Shown one piece after another: positions 1 to 10,062 of a stretch of 62,600 nucleotides of DNA. The notes beneath the pieces were generated by a model that worked only from the letters and a program-made list of their open reading frames with translations, was not told the DNA's origin and made no database searches. Origin of the DNA: Chromera velia. Its lineage: Eukaryota > Sar > Chromeraceae. The position numbers and the translations under genes were made by a program. Location: NCBI GenBank assembly GCA_018398765.1, contig JAHBMJ010002204.1, forward strand, positions 115,232 to 177,831. Direction: 5' to 3'. Each line of letters starts with the position of its first letter. Positions within the stretch are counted from its first letter, which is position 1.

Positions 1-432
1 ACACTGAGAGAGACTTAATGAAATGAGAGAAGTAGGGTTCCGTTGAAGAGCGAAAAGAGAAGGGAGAATCCGAATTCAAAGAAAGACAAAAGGGTTTGTT
101 TAGCTGTGAAAGAAAGATTTGTGCAGTAGAGTGAAATTCCGAACTTGCTGAGGGGAAAGATGGCCTGATTTGCAGAAAGATCTCCTTCGCAAATGGAAAG
201 AAAGAGAAGCAATCCAAATTCGAATGAAGAAAGAGTTATTTGTATTTGTCTCGTATGTGCAGGTAAACTGCTCGTATACACGAAGACGGCCAGCAAAAAA
301 AGTAAGTCACAGAGGGATGGAAGTAATCGAATTTTCTTTTTGCTTCGCAGGAAAGTCCAAGTCACACAACGTACAAACGTTTCGTAATATGTTTTGCCTT
401 TCACAGAAGGATAAAAATAAGTCAAATTTACC

Positions 433-1496
433 GTCAGGTAGAATGCGTGAAATTTGCAAAAAGGGCAAGGCTTCGCCGTTCACAGAGAAATGAAGAGAAG
501 TCAAATTCACTGTCAGGTAGAATGCGTAAAATTCATAAAAAGGGCAGGGCTTCGCCGTTCACAGAGAAATGAAGAGAAGTCAAATTCACTGTCAGGTAGA
601 ATGCGTGAAATTCGTAAAAAGGGCAGGGCTTCGCTGTTCACAGAGAAACGAGGAGAAGTCAAATTCACTGTCAGGTAGAATGAGTGAAATTTGCAAAAAG
701 GGCAGGGCTTCACTGTTCACAGAGAAACGAAGAGAAGTCAAATTCACTGTCAGGTAGAATGCGTGAAATTTGCAAAAAGGGCAAGGCTTCGCCGTTCACA
801 AAGAAACGAAGAGAAGTCAAATTCACTGTCAGGTAGAATACGTAAAATTCACAAAAAGGGCAGGGCTTTGCCGTTCACAGAGAAACGAAGAGAAGTCAAA
901 TTCACTGTCAGGTAGAATACGTGAAATTCGTAAAAAGGGCAGGGCTTCGCTGTTCATAGAGAAACGAGGAGAAGTCAAATTCACTGTCAGGTAGAATGCG
1001 TGAAATTCGTAAAAAGGGCAGGGCTTTGCTGTTCATAGAGAAACGAGGCGAAGTCAAATTCACTGTCAGGTAGAATGCATGAAATTTACAAAAAAGGCAG
1101 GGCTTTGCTGTTCATAGAGAAACGAGGCGAAGTCAAATTCACTGTCAGGTAGAATGCATGAAATTTACAAAAAGGGCAGGGCTTCGCTGTTCACAGAGAA
1201 ACGAAGAGAAGTCAAATTGACTGTCAGGTAGAATGCGTGAAATTCGTAAAAAGGGCAGGGCTTCGCTGTTCATAGAGAAACGAAGAGAAGTCAAATTCAC
1301 TGTCAGGTAGAATGCGTAAAATTCACAAAAAGGGCAGGGCTTCGCCGTTCACAGAGAAACGAAGAAAAGTCAAATTCACTGTCAGGTAGAATGCATGAAA
1401 TTCGTAAAAAGGGCAGGGCTTCGCTGTTCATAGAGAAATGAAGAGAAGTCAAATTCACTGTTAGATACAATATATGAAATTCGTAAAAAGGGCAGG
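433..1496. repeat. 79-bp tandem repeat array (about 13.5 copies)
   Basis: The word gtcaggtagaatgcgtgaaa recurs at 433, 512, 591 and onward, and the last diverged copy starts at 1460. That spacing is exactly 13 x 79 bp, followed by a partial unit. Units differ by point changes only. Because 79 is not a multiple of three, each copy shifts the frame, so the short overlapping ORFs here are products of the repeat and not genes. More diverged, similar sequence lies to the left (about 150-430). No function is visible. Confidence 0.95.
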
Positions 1497-1509
1497 AAAA
1501 GGCGGTACA

Positions 1510-1625
1510 GTCAGAAATTTTAGCAGCGCTTCGCAGTGTGGTCGTGTTTGATGTCGATTTATGACAGAGAACAGAAAGTGGGGTTCCGTTAAAAATTCCA
1601 GCAGCGCTTCGCGATGTGGTCCTAC
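1510..1625. repeat. Two diverged copies of a 78-bp unit flanking the array
   Basis: The word gcagcgcttcgc occurs in two similar contexts about 78 bp apart (near 1523 and 1601), each followed by a gtggtc word. The phrase around ggggttccgtt near 1580 resembles agggttccgttga near position 34, on the other side of the 79-bp array. The array may therefore sit inside an older, larger repeat. From 1626 to 2170 I see no gene. Confidence 0.5.
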
Positions 1626-2174
1626 TTCTTCTCCTTACAGGTACAGGACACCAAAGGGACCGCCAAGTCGAGGGCGTACAAGTTGAGGTTTAAGTTGATG
1701 GCTCATAGGTGTGGGCTCCTGTAGTATGCGTGTAGATGATCACAGCGTTCTGGTTTCCTCTGGGTGAACCTTCTCTGGGCAAAGAAGGTGGTCTGCGTTG
1801 CTTGCAGAATAGTTGTTGTTCGGGAGAGAAGGTTAGTCTCCGTTCGCTCAGCTCTTTGGTCTTGTTGATCTCAAGTTAGGCGTCACTACGTGTTAAGGTC
1901 TACTTAGAGGGGTTGGCGCTGCTGAGTGCTTGCAGAGGTTCAAGGGTCTTCAGGGCTTGATGTCGCTAGAGTGGTTCAGGTCGATCCCTAGTGACAGACT
2001 CGATCGATATCAGGAGCATGGAGCTTTCTTGCGATTCGGCGATCGATCTGATTTCATAATAGTCTTCCAGAAAGTCTTTCGGAAGTCTTTCATATGATTT
2101 TGATCGAAATGCAACAGGCCAACATCTGTATGATACAAGACGTTCACGTTCTGCATCTTCTTTCTTTAATTCTT

Positions 2175-2251
2175 AAAAAAGAGGTAGCGAGGCTTGAACC
2201 TATGACCTCTTGCTTGTTAATATTATATACTAACCATTAGGTCATGAAGGC
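2175..2251 (-). pseudogene. Degenerate tRNA-Val(AAC)-like Pol III unit
   Basis: On the minus strand the segment has an A-box-like stretch (gacctaatggttag), a B-box (ggttcaagcc) and a run of six T just after it, as expected for Pol III termination. From the A-box to the B-box the spacing equals that of a normal tRNA-Val(AAC), and the loop region reads ttaacaa. The D, anticodon and T stems do not pair well. It is therefore better called a tRNA pseudogene or the head of a tRNA-derived SINE than a working tRNA. A covariance-model scan would settle this. Confidence 0.4.
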
Positions 2252-2433
2252 GAGTGATGCGCACGATTCTCTTTTGCTCAGTGTTACTTTAAACCATAAT
2301 CAATTCATTTAATTTCTATTTTTTTTCTAGCTGTGCTTAAGTAGCGCATAGCAATATATAATGGTTATAAAAATTTATAGTTGACTGTTATACTAGCTGT
2401 TATATATATTTTATCATATATGCCTAACATTAA

Positions 2434-3271
2434 TGGGATAACTCAAAGGGTCATATGTATAATCATTATAGAAATTCATAGTGACTTTAATTTTTATAAT
2501 AATTATGCAACTCAGTTCAGCATAATGATTATGAGTATATAATGATTACAAAATTCATAATGATTATATATATAACCCAGAATAAACACAAAAGAAAATG
2601 AAAAATAAACTTTATTAACTTTATAAATCAAACCTGTTTTATAAAGAAATTTTTAGCCAGAAAGCGCTATTATCAATACTTCATAAGATATAATAACTTG
2701 AACATTGCATCAATGTATAATCATTATAATTTTTAATAATCATTATGTATTTTTTATAATGAGTATCAGTGTTACACATATTACGGCAGGCTATAGGTGC
2801 GTTCCGCCCCCCACTTTACATAGTGATGCGGCTTTATAGTGCAAAAAATTCAAGGGGCTCCCCAATATGTTCTAAATGCTTTCTAATACCAAACTAAACC
2901 GATTAGAGTGATTTTTTATGTTTTAAAAAAATATTTTCTTTTTGACGATTTTGTGTGAAAATGTAAGGGGGGGGGTCAGAAAAATGACTAAATCTGTATA
3001 AAAAGAAAATTATTTTTTTTTTGCTCAAAAATGTTTCTAAATGACTTTTTTAAGTTTGTTTTATCATTTTTAGGCCTTAGGAAGTCTCTTGAATTTTTTA
3101 TACTAAACCGCCGATATTGTTGGATAAAACGTACTTACAAGGTCCCGTGATGCACAGCAAGTTTATGAATAGAGTCAAAATCATTATGAACACCTTTTGT
3201 TGATTATAATTTTCATCATAATGATTATACGTTTTGCATAATGGTGTCATAATTATTATTGAGTTATCCCA
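2434..3271. mobile_element. Putative non-autonomous TIR element, 838 bp
   Basis: The ends are 13-bp perfect inverted repeats: tgggataactcaa at 2434-2446 and its complement at 3259-3271. Just inside each end is the word gtataatcattat. The interior is AT-rich, has no ORF, and repeats the words ataatcattat and ataatgattat in both orientations. The target-site duplication is not clear: TA is near both ends but offset by one base. No transposase is present, so the superfamily is unknown. Confidence 0.5.
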
Positions 3272-3860
3272 TAGATGTAAAACTATTGCAACTGCCGACC
3301 AACATGGATGCGTTTGATTGAATTACGGTCCCGGGATCAGATCAAAGATAAGATTTAATTATGCTTGCTCTAGTGTTTGATTTTTTCTGATGAAGTGTGA
3401 GTGAAAGACAGAGTGACATAAAGCAGGGGTGGAGCGGTAGCATGCATCCTCTATTACTTTTACAACCTTATGCCTCCATGTAGAGCCTCTCTCTCTTGCT
3501 CTTTTCATCTGATAAAGCCTAGGATAAAGTATACCGATTAGATCTTCTACCTTAATAATTGGAACACGGCTTTCTGTTTCCTTTCCCCTTCTCTTCTTTG
3601 TTGTACATAATTTTCTGCGAGCTATTTGTATGCATGTAAATGATGATAACAGATATATCCCAGACATTTCAAGGAGCATTATGATCATACATTATTATGC
3701 AGCTCAAGGGTCAACTAGAGTCGACTGTAGGCACCGCACATTATCATTATCATACGCCATCGCCATCCGCTCATATCATGATGCTCAGTATGTAGCGTTT
3801 GGCAGGTCACAACATGTAAGGCAGATTGTTAAATGACATAATAATTATTATAATTAACCG

Positions 3861-3887
3861 CCGGTTATGACCGGTCATTATAACTGG
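3861..3887. repeat. Imperfect palindrome centred on ACCGGT
   Basis: The 27-bp stretch reads nearly the same on both strands, with ACCGGT at its centre and CCGGTTAT and ATAACTGG arms. It lies in an AT-rich intergenic region; 3272-4245 otherwise shows no gene I can support. Similar ACCGGT words cluster at 57530-57600. Confidence 0.4.
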
Positions 3888-4245
3888 AGGGCCAATAACC
3901 TTTAACCTCATCTCATAACCTACCTTTTTCCCTACCTTGTTAAATGCTGGGCTCAGTGAAACAGTGATAGTGTAACAGTGCTTTACGGTACCACTAAATC
4001 ATTTATCACTTACACTCTGGCTTAAACTAGCACTTAGGTCAAGACTCAAGAAGGTTATCAAACAGTTCAACTACCTAAAAACCCCAGGGTCTATGAAGAC
4101 TGATGCTCAACTGAAATATTTGTTAGAGCGTTTTGTGCTTAGAGGCCAGGGTGGCTAAGGGGCCAGTAGGCCACTTTAAGGCATAAAAAAGAATTTGAGA
4201 GCTAGCTCGGAAGAGGAACTTACTAGTAATATACACTAGACTATA

Positions 4246-4645
4246 TACTACCCTAGACAATAAAATTATTGAATAAACTTCATGTCAAAGAAATCAATCC
4301 AGAAAACTGGCTGAAAAGTAAAAAAAAATACTTTTAGTGAAACTGTATTTAAAGATGTTTTTTCTTATTGGTCTATTGATAAGGCTCTATACCTATTTCT
4401 TACTGACTTTTCAAAAATGTGTTTTTTGCATATCGTGAACGACCCTAGGGGTACCAAATGACCCACCTGAGTTTCAATAGTGATTATATATAGGCAAAGA
4501 TGACCCAATATAACCCTAGAATCATAGTAGTAAATACACTAGCCCCCAAACTCTCAAACGGGAAAGCTTGATCCAATGCCGTCCCCAAAAATAAAATTTC
4601 GCCAAACTTCAAAATTTTATTCAATAATTTTATTGCCTAGGGTAG

Positions 4646-4647
<2 letters not shown>
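4246..4647. mobile_element. Foldback/MITE-like element with 30-bp inverted ends
   Basis: The 30-base stretch at 4246-4275, starting tactaccctagacaataaa, matches the complement of 4618-4647 at 29 of 30 positions. The element is 402 bp long, has no coding capacity, and sits in TA-rich sequence with a long TA run directly at its right edge. This is the shape of a small non-autonomous TIR element or a stable hairpin. Confidence 0.6.
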
Positions 4648-4688
<41 letters not shown>

Positions 4689-4736
4689 ATATATATATGT
4701 CACGGTGTATGTATGTGTGTGTATGTGTGTGTGTGT
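4648..4736. repeat. (TA)n then (GT)n microsatellite
   Basis: A TA dinucleotide run is followed by a GTATGTGTGT-type run, abutting the right end of the 402-bp foldback element. From here to about 6100 there is no gene I can support; TCAA-type runs (about 4790-4835) and a C-rich run (about 5820-5850) are seen. Confidence 0.9.
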
Positions 4737-6100
4737 AACCAAATATATAATTTTCTTTTCTAAAAAATTAATCAACTATAGTCAATCACTAGGTCAATCA
4801 ATCAACTAGTCAATCAATCAATCAAAAAATAAACCACTCCCAGGATGTCATGAGTCAAACACTACAGAATAAATTTGTATGGCAGCCTATGTTTTTAGAA
4901 ATGATATAAAAGATCTGTTCTATAGTTCTTTTTCTATCGTTACAACGTCTTCTTACACAAAGTTTCAGCTTTCAACTCCTTACCAATTATGAGAACGAGT
5001 TTTTTGCGGAAATGCGCCGCTTTATAGGGGCAAAAAGCACCCCACTTGCCCCCGGCATGCAACACGACTGAAGATTATACTGAAGATGACTGATCGAAGG
5101 ACACTGTCGAACAATGTCGAACACAATTCAGAAAACTGGTTACGATCCTGATGGATCCTCCTTATTGGCAATGGATCACAAACCATTAAACGTCTCTCAC
5201 TGCATCACCCATCCGTTTGGATACTGCATAGGGATATATGGAGAGAGAAGTTAAACTATCTATTTTATTAATAATACTCTGTAGAAACCATCTAAGAAAC
5301 GTCTGATTCTGCATTGTCCTATCTAGGCCTATCTTTGAGCTGATATGTCATATTTTATGATGCGCAGCTTGAGGAAATGAGTAATTGATCGCGACTTTCT
5401 ATCTAGCTCTCCGTCTAGCAGCGACTTTAGGTTTTAACCGTTTGTCTTTCTTTGCACACACACATGACACGTTCAAAAATAATATGTTACAGTTAAGTTT
5501 CGATACATTAAAGAAAAAAAACATTACAAAATGATTTTGATTTAAATTTATATAATAAATCTAAATAGATTTTCATAGTGCAGAGTCTTAGCTAGTCTTA
5601 GCAGCTAGTAGAATTTATGATACAACTACCAGGATGTATAGTTTCAATCTAACTAATCCAACAGTGTGACTCAAAATCAACTGAGTCTTTAGCATTACTG
5701 GTACATACAACACTTTACATCATTTAATGATCACTGACTGATTGTTTTCTAGATTGTTTTATTGATGATGTTTCTTTCACTAGTTCTTTCAGAACGAAGC
5801 TGAGAGCGTACAACTTTTCAGCCCCCTTGCCCCCCCCCTCCCCCTCTTCATAAAAAACTTGAAGTTCTTTCCTGTCGATCTTTCTGGCGATCCTTTGGAT
5901 CGAACATGAGCAGACTTGATGTCTGACCTAGTCTGACCAATGCTTTAATTATGCTCCCACTTCCCACTTTCTCCATCCTCATCCCGCAACTTCTCGAATC
6001 GTAATTGCGTGCTCCATACGGTCTATGCGTACACAGTATGCCCGTCAGGGTGCCGGGGTGCGCCTGCCGGGACTATTCTCTTCAAAAAAGATGAAATTCG

Positions 6101-9100
6101 CTATGCAATACGGTTGTCCCTTGCACCATTCACCCCCAGAGCCTGCAAAGCTCCGGCAGACAGCTTCTGGGAGGATGCTTCGTCTAGGAGAGAGGGAGGG
6201 AGAGACTCACCAAGACCGAGACGCCCCCCCCTCAGAATCAAATTCTCTGCAAGTTCCCACTGACCGCTGTCGAGTGCGTAAAGTACCGCGCTGCATCTCC
6301 TTCCCCCTTTATCATCCCCAAACTCTCCAACGAAGTTCACACTTGCTCCACTCTCTACGAGTGCGATCACCCCTGCTTGCCACTGCCCCTTCAGAGCACT
6401 GACGAGAGGGTGCTGACAGGGAGTCTCTTCAACACCCCCCCCATCGTCCCCTGTGAGGGATACCGCCCTGATGATTTCCTCCAGCAGGGGCCCGTGGGAA
6501 CACTCCACGCCAACGAGTTTACCCAAAATTCGAATGCGCTCTTCCACTGATTTTGTCTGCGAGACGGATGAGAGGTGGCTGGGGTCTGCTCCCACCTGCA
6601 TGCAGAAACGAGGGAAAGCCGGCAAAGAGTGCACGAAGAAAAGAACCCGACTGGCTAGGGAGCGGCAAGGAATGGAATTGAGGGAGCTTTTTTCGGCCAT
6701 TCTCACCTAAGCCTATCTTCATTTCAAGTCTCTCTTTCTACGTTTTCCCTTCCCAACCGTTCCCAACCCCCCACCTCCCAGAACCAACCTCTACAAGAGT
6801 CTTCACGACGTCCCAAAGATCAGAAACACGCGCTCTCTCTTTAGAGGAATCAGTCCCGAAGAGCACAAACTCTAAAGGTCGTAACGGTTCCTTCTCCCCT
6901 TCCCCCCGCTCGTCAGACACAGCCGCGACGGAGGTCCCCCCGAACGAATTCGGGTCTGCCCCCCCCTCCTTGCACAACAAACGCACCAGATCAGGGTCTA
7001 GGTCCTCACATGCCACCAACAGAGGGGGCCATTTGTATGTGGGATAGACAGCCGCGTCATCCGTGTCACAGGGGCCCTCTTCATCTCGTTCTCTGAAGAC
7101 CCCTTCTTCAGAAGAGAAAGGGCAGCGGGCACCCTGATCAATCAACGCTTTGACTAACTTGTATCGCCCCTCCCCCAAAGCCTCGAGAGACACAGCCAGC
7201 TGAAGAGGGGTGATTGCATGAAGACCAGAGTCCACTCTGGTGACTCCAATCTCATTCGGGTCTGCACCATGGAGCAAAAGGGCTACCGCAATACGGAATC
7301 GCACGGAGGCTGGGATCAAACCATTTTCGCTTCCTTTAAAATTTTGATCCGCAAGGTCTGACTGGGGGTTCAAAGTTTCAATCAGGGGAGTTCTTCGCGC
7401 CTCAATGCTGACTGTGGCACCACATCGAGCCTTCGGTGCAAATCGGCTTTCGACCTCCATGCCCTTAACAGAGACGCCCCTCTCGAGCAGAGCTTTTACC
7501 GCCTCCTCGAGACCATTGGCGCACGCACTCAGCAGAACATTCCGACCCCTCTCGTTCCTTTGATCTAGATTTGCTCCAGCATCTGCTAGAATCTCTACAA
7601 TCTCTGCAACAGCCGCACCCTCATCTTTTTGTGAAGCGCAGTCCCTTCTCATGCCACTAGGACCCCACACAGATGTACATACGGCAAACTGCAGAGGAAA
7701 ATCAATGCACAGTTCGCCCACCTTGGGTACCCCCCCAGCCGCATTAGGATCCGCCCCCCCCTCTACACACAGGAGACGCACCAGTCTGGTTTCGTGAGCC
7801 ATGCAGGCCATTCCGAGGGGTGATAGCTGACTCACGTCAACGCCCTGGGGGAGGACCCCGGCAGGAAGACTACATCGGGCCCCGGCATCTATGAGGATCT
7901 TCAAAAGCTCATAAACCCCATCCGCAGGCATTTTCGTGACTCTTTTCTGAGACTCAAGTACAGCAAACAGAGCGACCTGCATAGGAATCAAGTTCTGTCC
8001 GAAATTTGTGTTTTCCATCGGGCCCACTGCGTTGGGGTCTGCCCCCCACTTCAGGAGACTCTTCACTAGAGATGTCACCACACCGATATGCTTCCCACAC
8101 GTCAAAGCCTCATGCAAAGGGAGACGGAAAAAATCTGAACCCCCTGAAATCCTTGCCCCCCCTACCCGTGCACCCCTCTCAAGCAATACCTTTGCACATC
8201 TGTGCAGTCCGAGTCCGCACGCACGAGACAGCGGAGTGTGTTTTGCTTCCTTTCCCCTCTCCCCCCTTGCGTCCATATGCACCCCCGCATCTGCAAGTTG
8301 GGACAGAACATCTGCACTGCGAAGGTCATCAGCTCTGGTCCCAGAAAACATCCACCCCCCCCCCAGAGCCATCATTGGGAGGCGTGAACTGCCCCCTGCG
8401 CCCCCCAAACCCACCTCCAGGAGGATCCTGACAACCTCAGGTTCGCAGCCCATGCACGCCACACCCAGCGATGTCTCCTCGCGCGCCTTCAAAATGCAGA
8501 CTGTAAAGTTCCGTTCGCTCACGGTCCAATCCAAACATCGGGCTGACTTCGAGGCAATAGCAAGACGTTTCAGAAGAGACAAGCCCCTTTTTCGACTGCT
8601 CTTCGTCAGACGCATAGCCTCGCCGTGCCACCCCACCAGTAGCAGTACCAGAGTTTGCAAGGGTGACCAGCCAATCTGGAATCGACCCGAATCAAAGTTG
8701 CACTTGAGATCTGCAACATCGACTCTTGCACCCGCATCTAGAAGCAACTCGGCACACTCAAAATTGAGCTTCTCTATCAAAAGGTTCAGAAGTGGCTGAA
8801 AAGTACTGTCCCGGACGCGTTGGCCGTATCTCTCTATCCAAGAATTCGGTTGAACGCTACCTTGCTGTTGCATGCCAGCCAAAGCCTTGGGGGTTAGGTT
8901 GTAGATGTTCACGACAAACCCCTGAACGACGGAGACGGGTTCCATTTTTGTTAGAGCTTCAACGCACTTGTGCGCATCCATGTGCTGACCCCACCTCATG
9001 ACAGAGGGACATCGTCCTAAAATTCCCCCCAGGGCAAGAATTTGCTGAAGAGAGCGCACGTTATCGTACTCCAGGCAATTTCTCAACAGCTTCTCCAGTT

Positions 9101-9290
9101 GTTCTCTTTCAAAAACGGACGCAAAACCACAACAAACACTTCCAAGGCCCAGCAGGCTCACATCATCCCTCGATTTCAGCAACCCCTTCGAGAGAGAAGA
9201 CAACTTCCAAAACCCACGAACCCCAAGAACCCCACTGCGGATCAGAAGCCGAGGAATGTCAGCCAGGGGACAGGATTCTGATGCGGCCAT
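6101..9290 (-). CDS. Large ankyrin-repeat protein, two exons
   Basis: Exon 1 is 9290-6789 and exon 2 is 6595-6101, separated by a 193-bp GT-AG intron in phase 0; the product is about 998 aa. The start is the ATG at 9290, which begins MAASESCPLADIP. From about residue 170 onward the protein is built of ankyrin repeats, seen as recurring LLLDAGARVDV, LLKWGADPNAVG, LLCVEGGADPNAAGG and VKALLERG motifs. The splice joins TLVE to VGADPSHL and so restores one ankyrin helix pair, which supports the junction. No enzyme domain is seen; the expected role is protein-protein binding. The first 160 residues are not recognised. The 720 bp downstream to the window's next feature on the left hold no gene. Confidence 0.85.
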
Positions 9291-9569
9291 TTTCGAAAGA
9301 CAGCCAACTTACATATAGGTGGATCAGAGTTCTACGGTCCGCAAAGAATCAAACCACGTTGATCTCGATCCGAATCAACTTCCATCGAATCGCAGCGTCT
9401 GGCAGTTACGACCTATGTATGGCCGGGTATCACGCAGTGACAGTGATGTGACAGTGTATTAAACTGGAATCAAAGTGCCAAGGCGATCGATGAATTCATA
9501 GTCTGATGTCGATGTCTGATGCAATCACGCTGGGGCTCACGTGCGTGCGTCAAACAGCAAGCGTCAGAC

Positions 9570-9760
9570 AACACCCTCCCTCCAGTGTTGCATGCACGCG
9601 GTCACTGTTGTGTTGCATGGTGTTGCACTGTTCAAGTGACTGTTGCATGATGTTGCATGCATGTTGTTCGCGGCAGCGGCGCGGCTGCATGTTGCGGCAA
9701 CGTGAACAACTGTTGTTCAGTCAGCAAGTTTAATGACAACAACAGCGCTTAGTGCATGAA
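9570..9760. repeat. TGTTGCA/ACAACTGTTGTT-rich segment
   Basis: The word tgttgca occurs many times here, together with acaactgttgtt. The same vocabulary fills the repeats at 26960-27515 and 58486-58714, so this may be an older copy of that family. No ORF worth calling is seen between 9291 and 10062. Confidence 0.35.
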
Positions 9761-10062
9761 CGATCGAACCACTGGCATAGGCAGCATTGAACTCCTACTC
9801 GCACAGCATTGAGTTTTCTTGATGGCTGTGGCAGCTCAGCAATGGAAGATAATGAGCAGCACCTAATAATTTGGCTCTCTTGTAAATTCGAAGCAACAGG
9901 CACGTTGCTATCGCTGATTAGCGCCTTCGCTTTTCCATCTTCAGCGTTTTAATGCAGAAATTTACTCACAAATAAAGAAGTGCAAAGTAGTCCCACTCAT
10001 CTGTACGTATACAGCAGTGCATCGATCACTGTTCCAAGCTGCGAGACAGGCGTTCGTGATCG

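Noticed and set aside
454-994. Overlapping 74-aa ORFs beginning MQKGQGF
   Set aside because: They are generated by the 79-bp unit being read through its three frames until a stop. No coding constraint is visible.
433-1496. CRISPR array
   Set aside because: The units are contiguous, with no unique spacers between short repeats, and the setting is eukaryotic.
8008-8799. Plus-strand 263-aa ORF
   Set aside because: It is antisense to the ankyrin-repeat gene and Pro/Ser-rich, typical of a shadow of GC-rich coding sequence.
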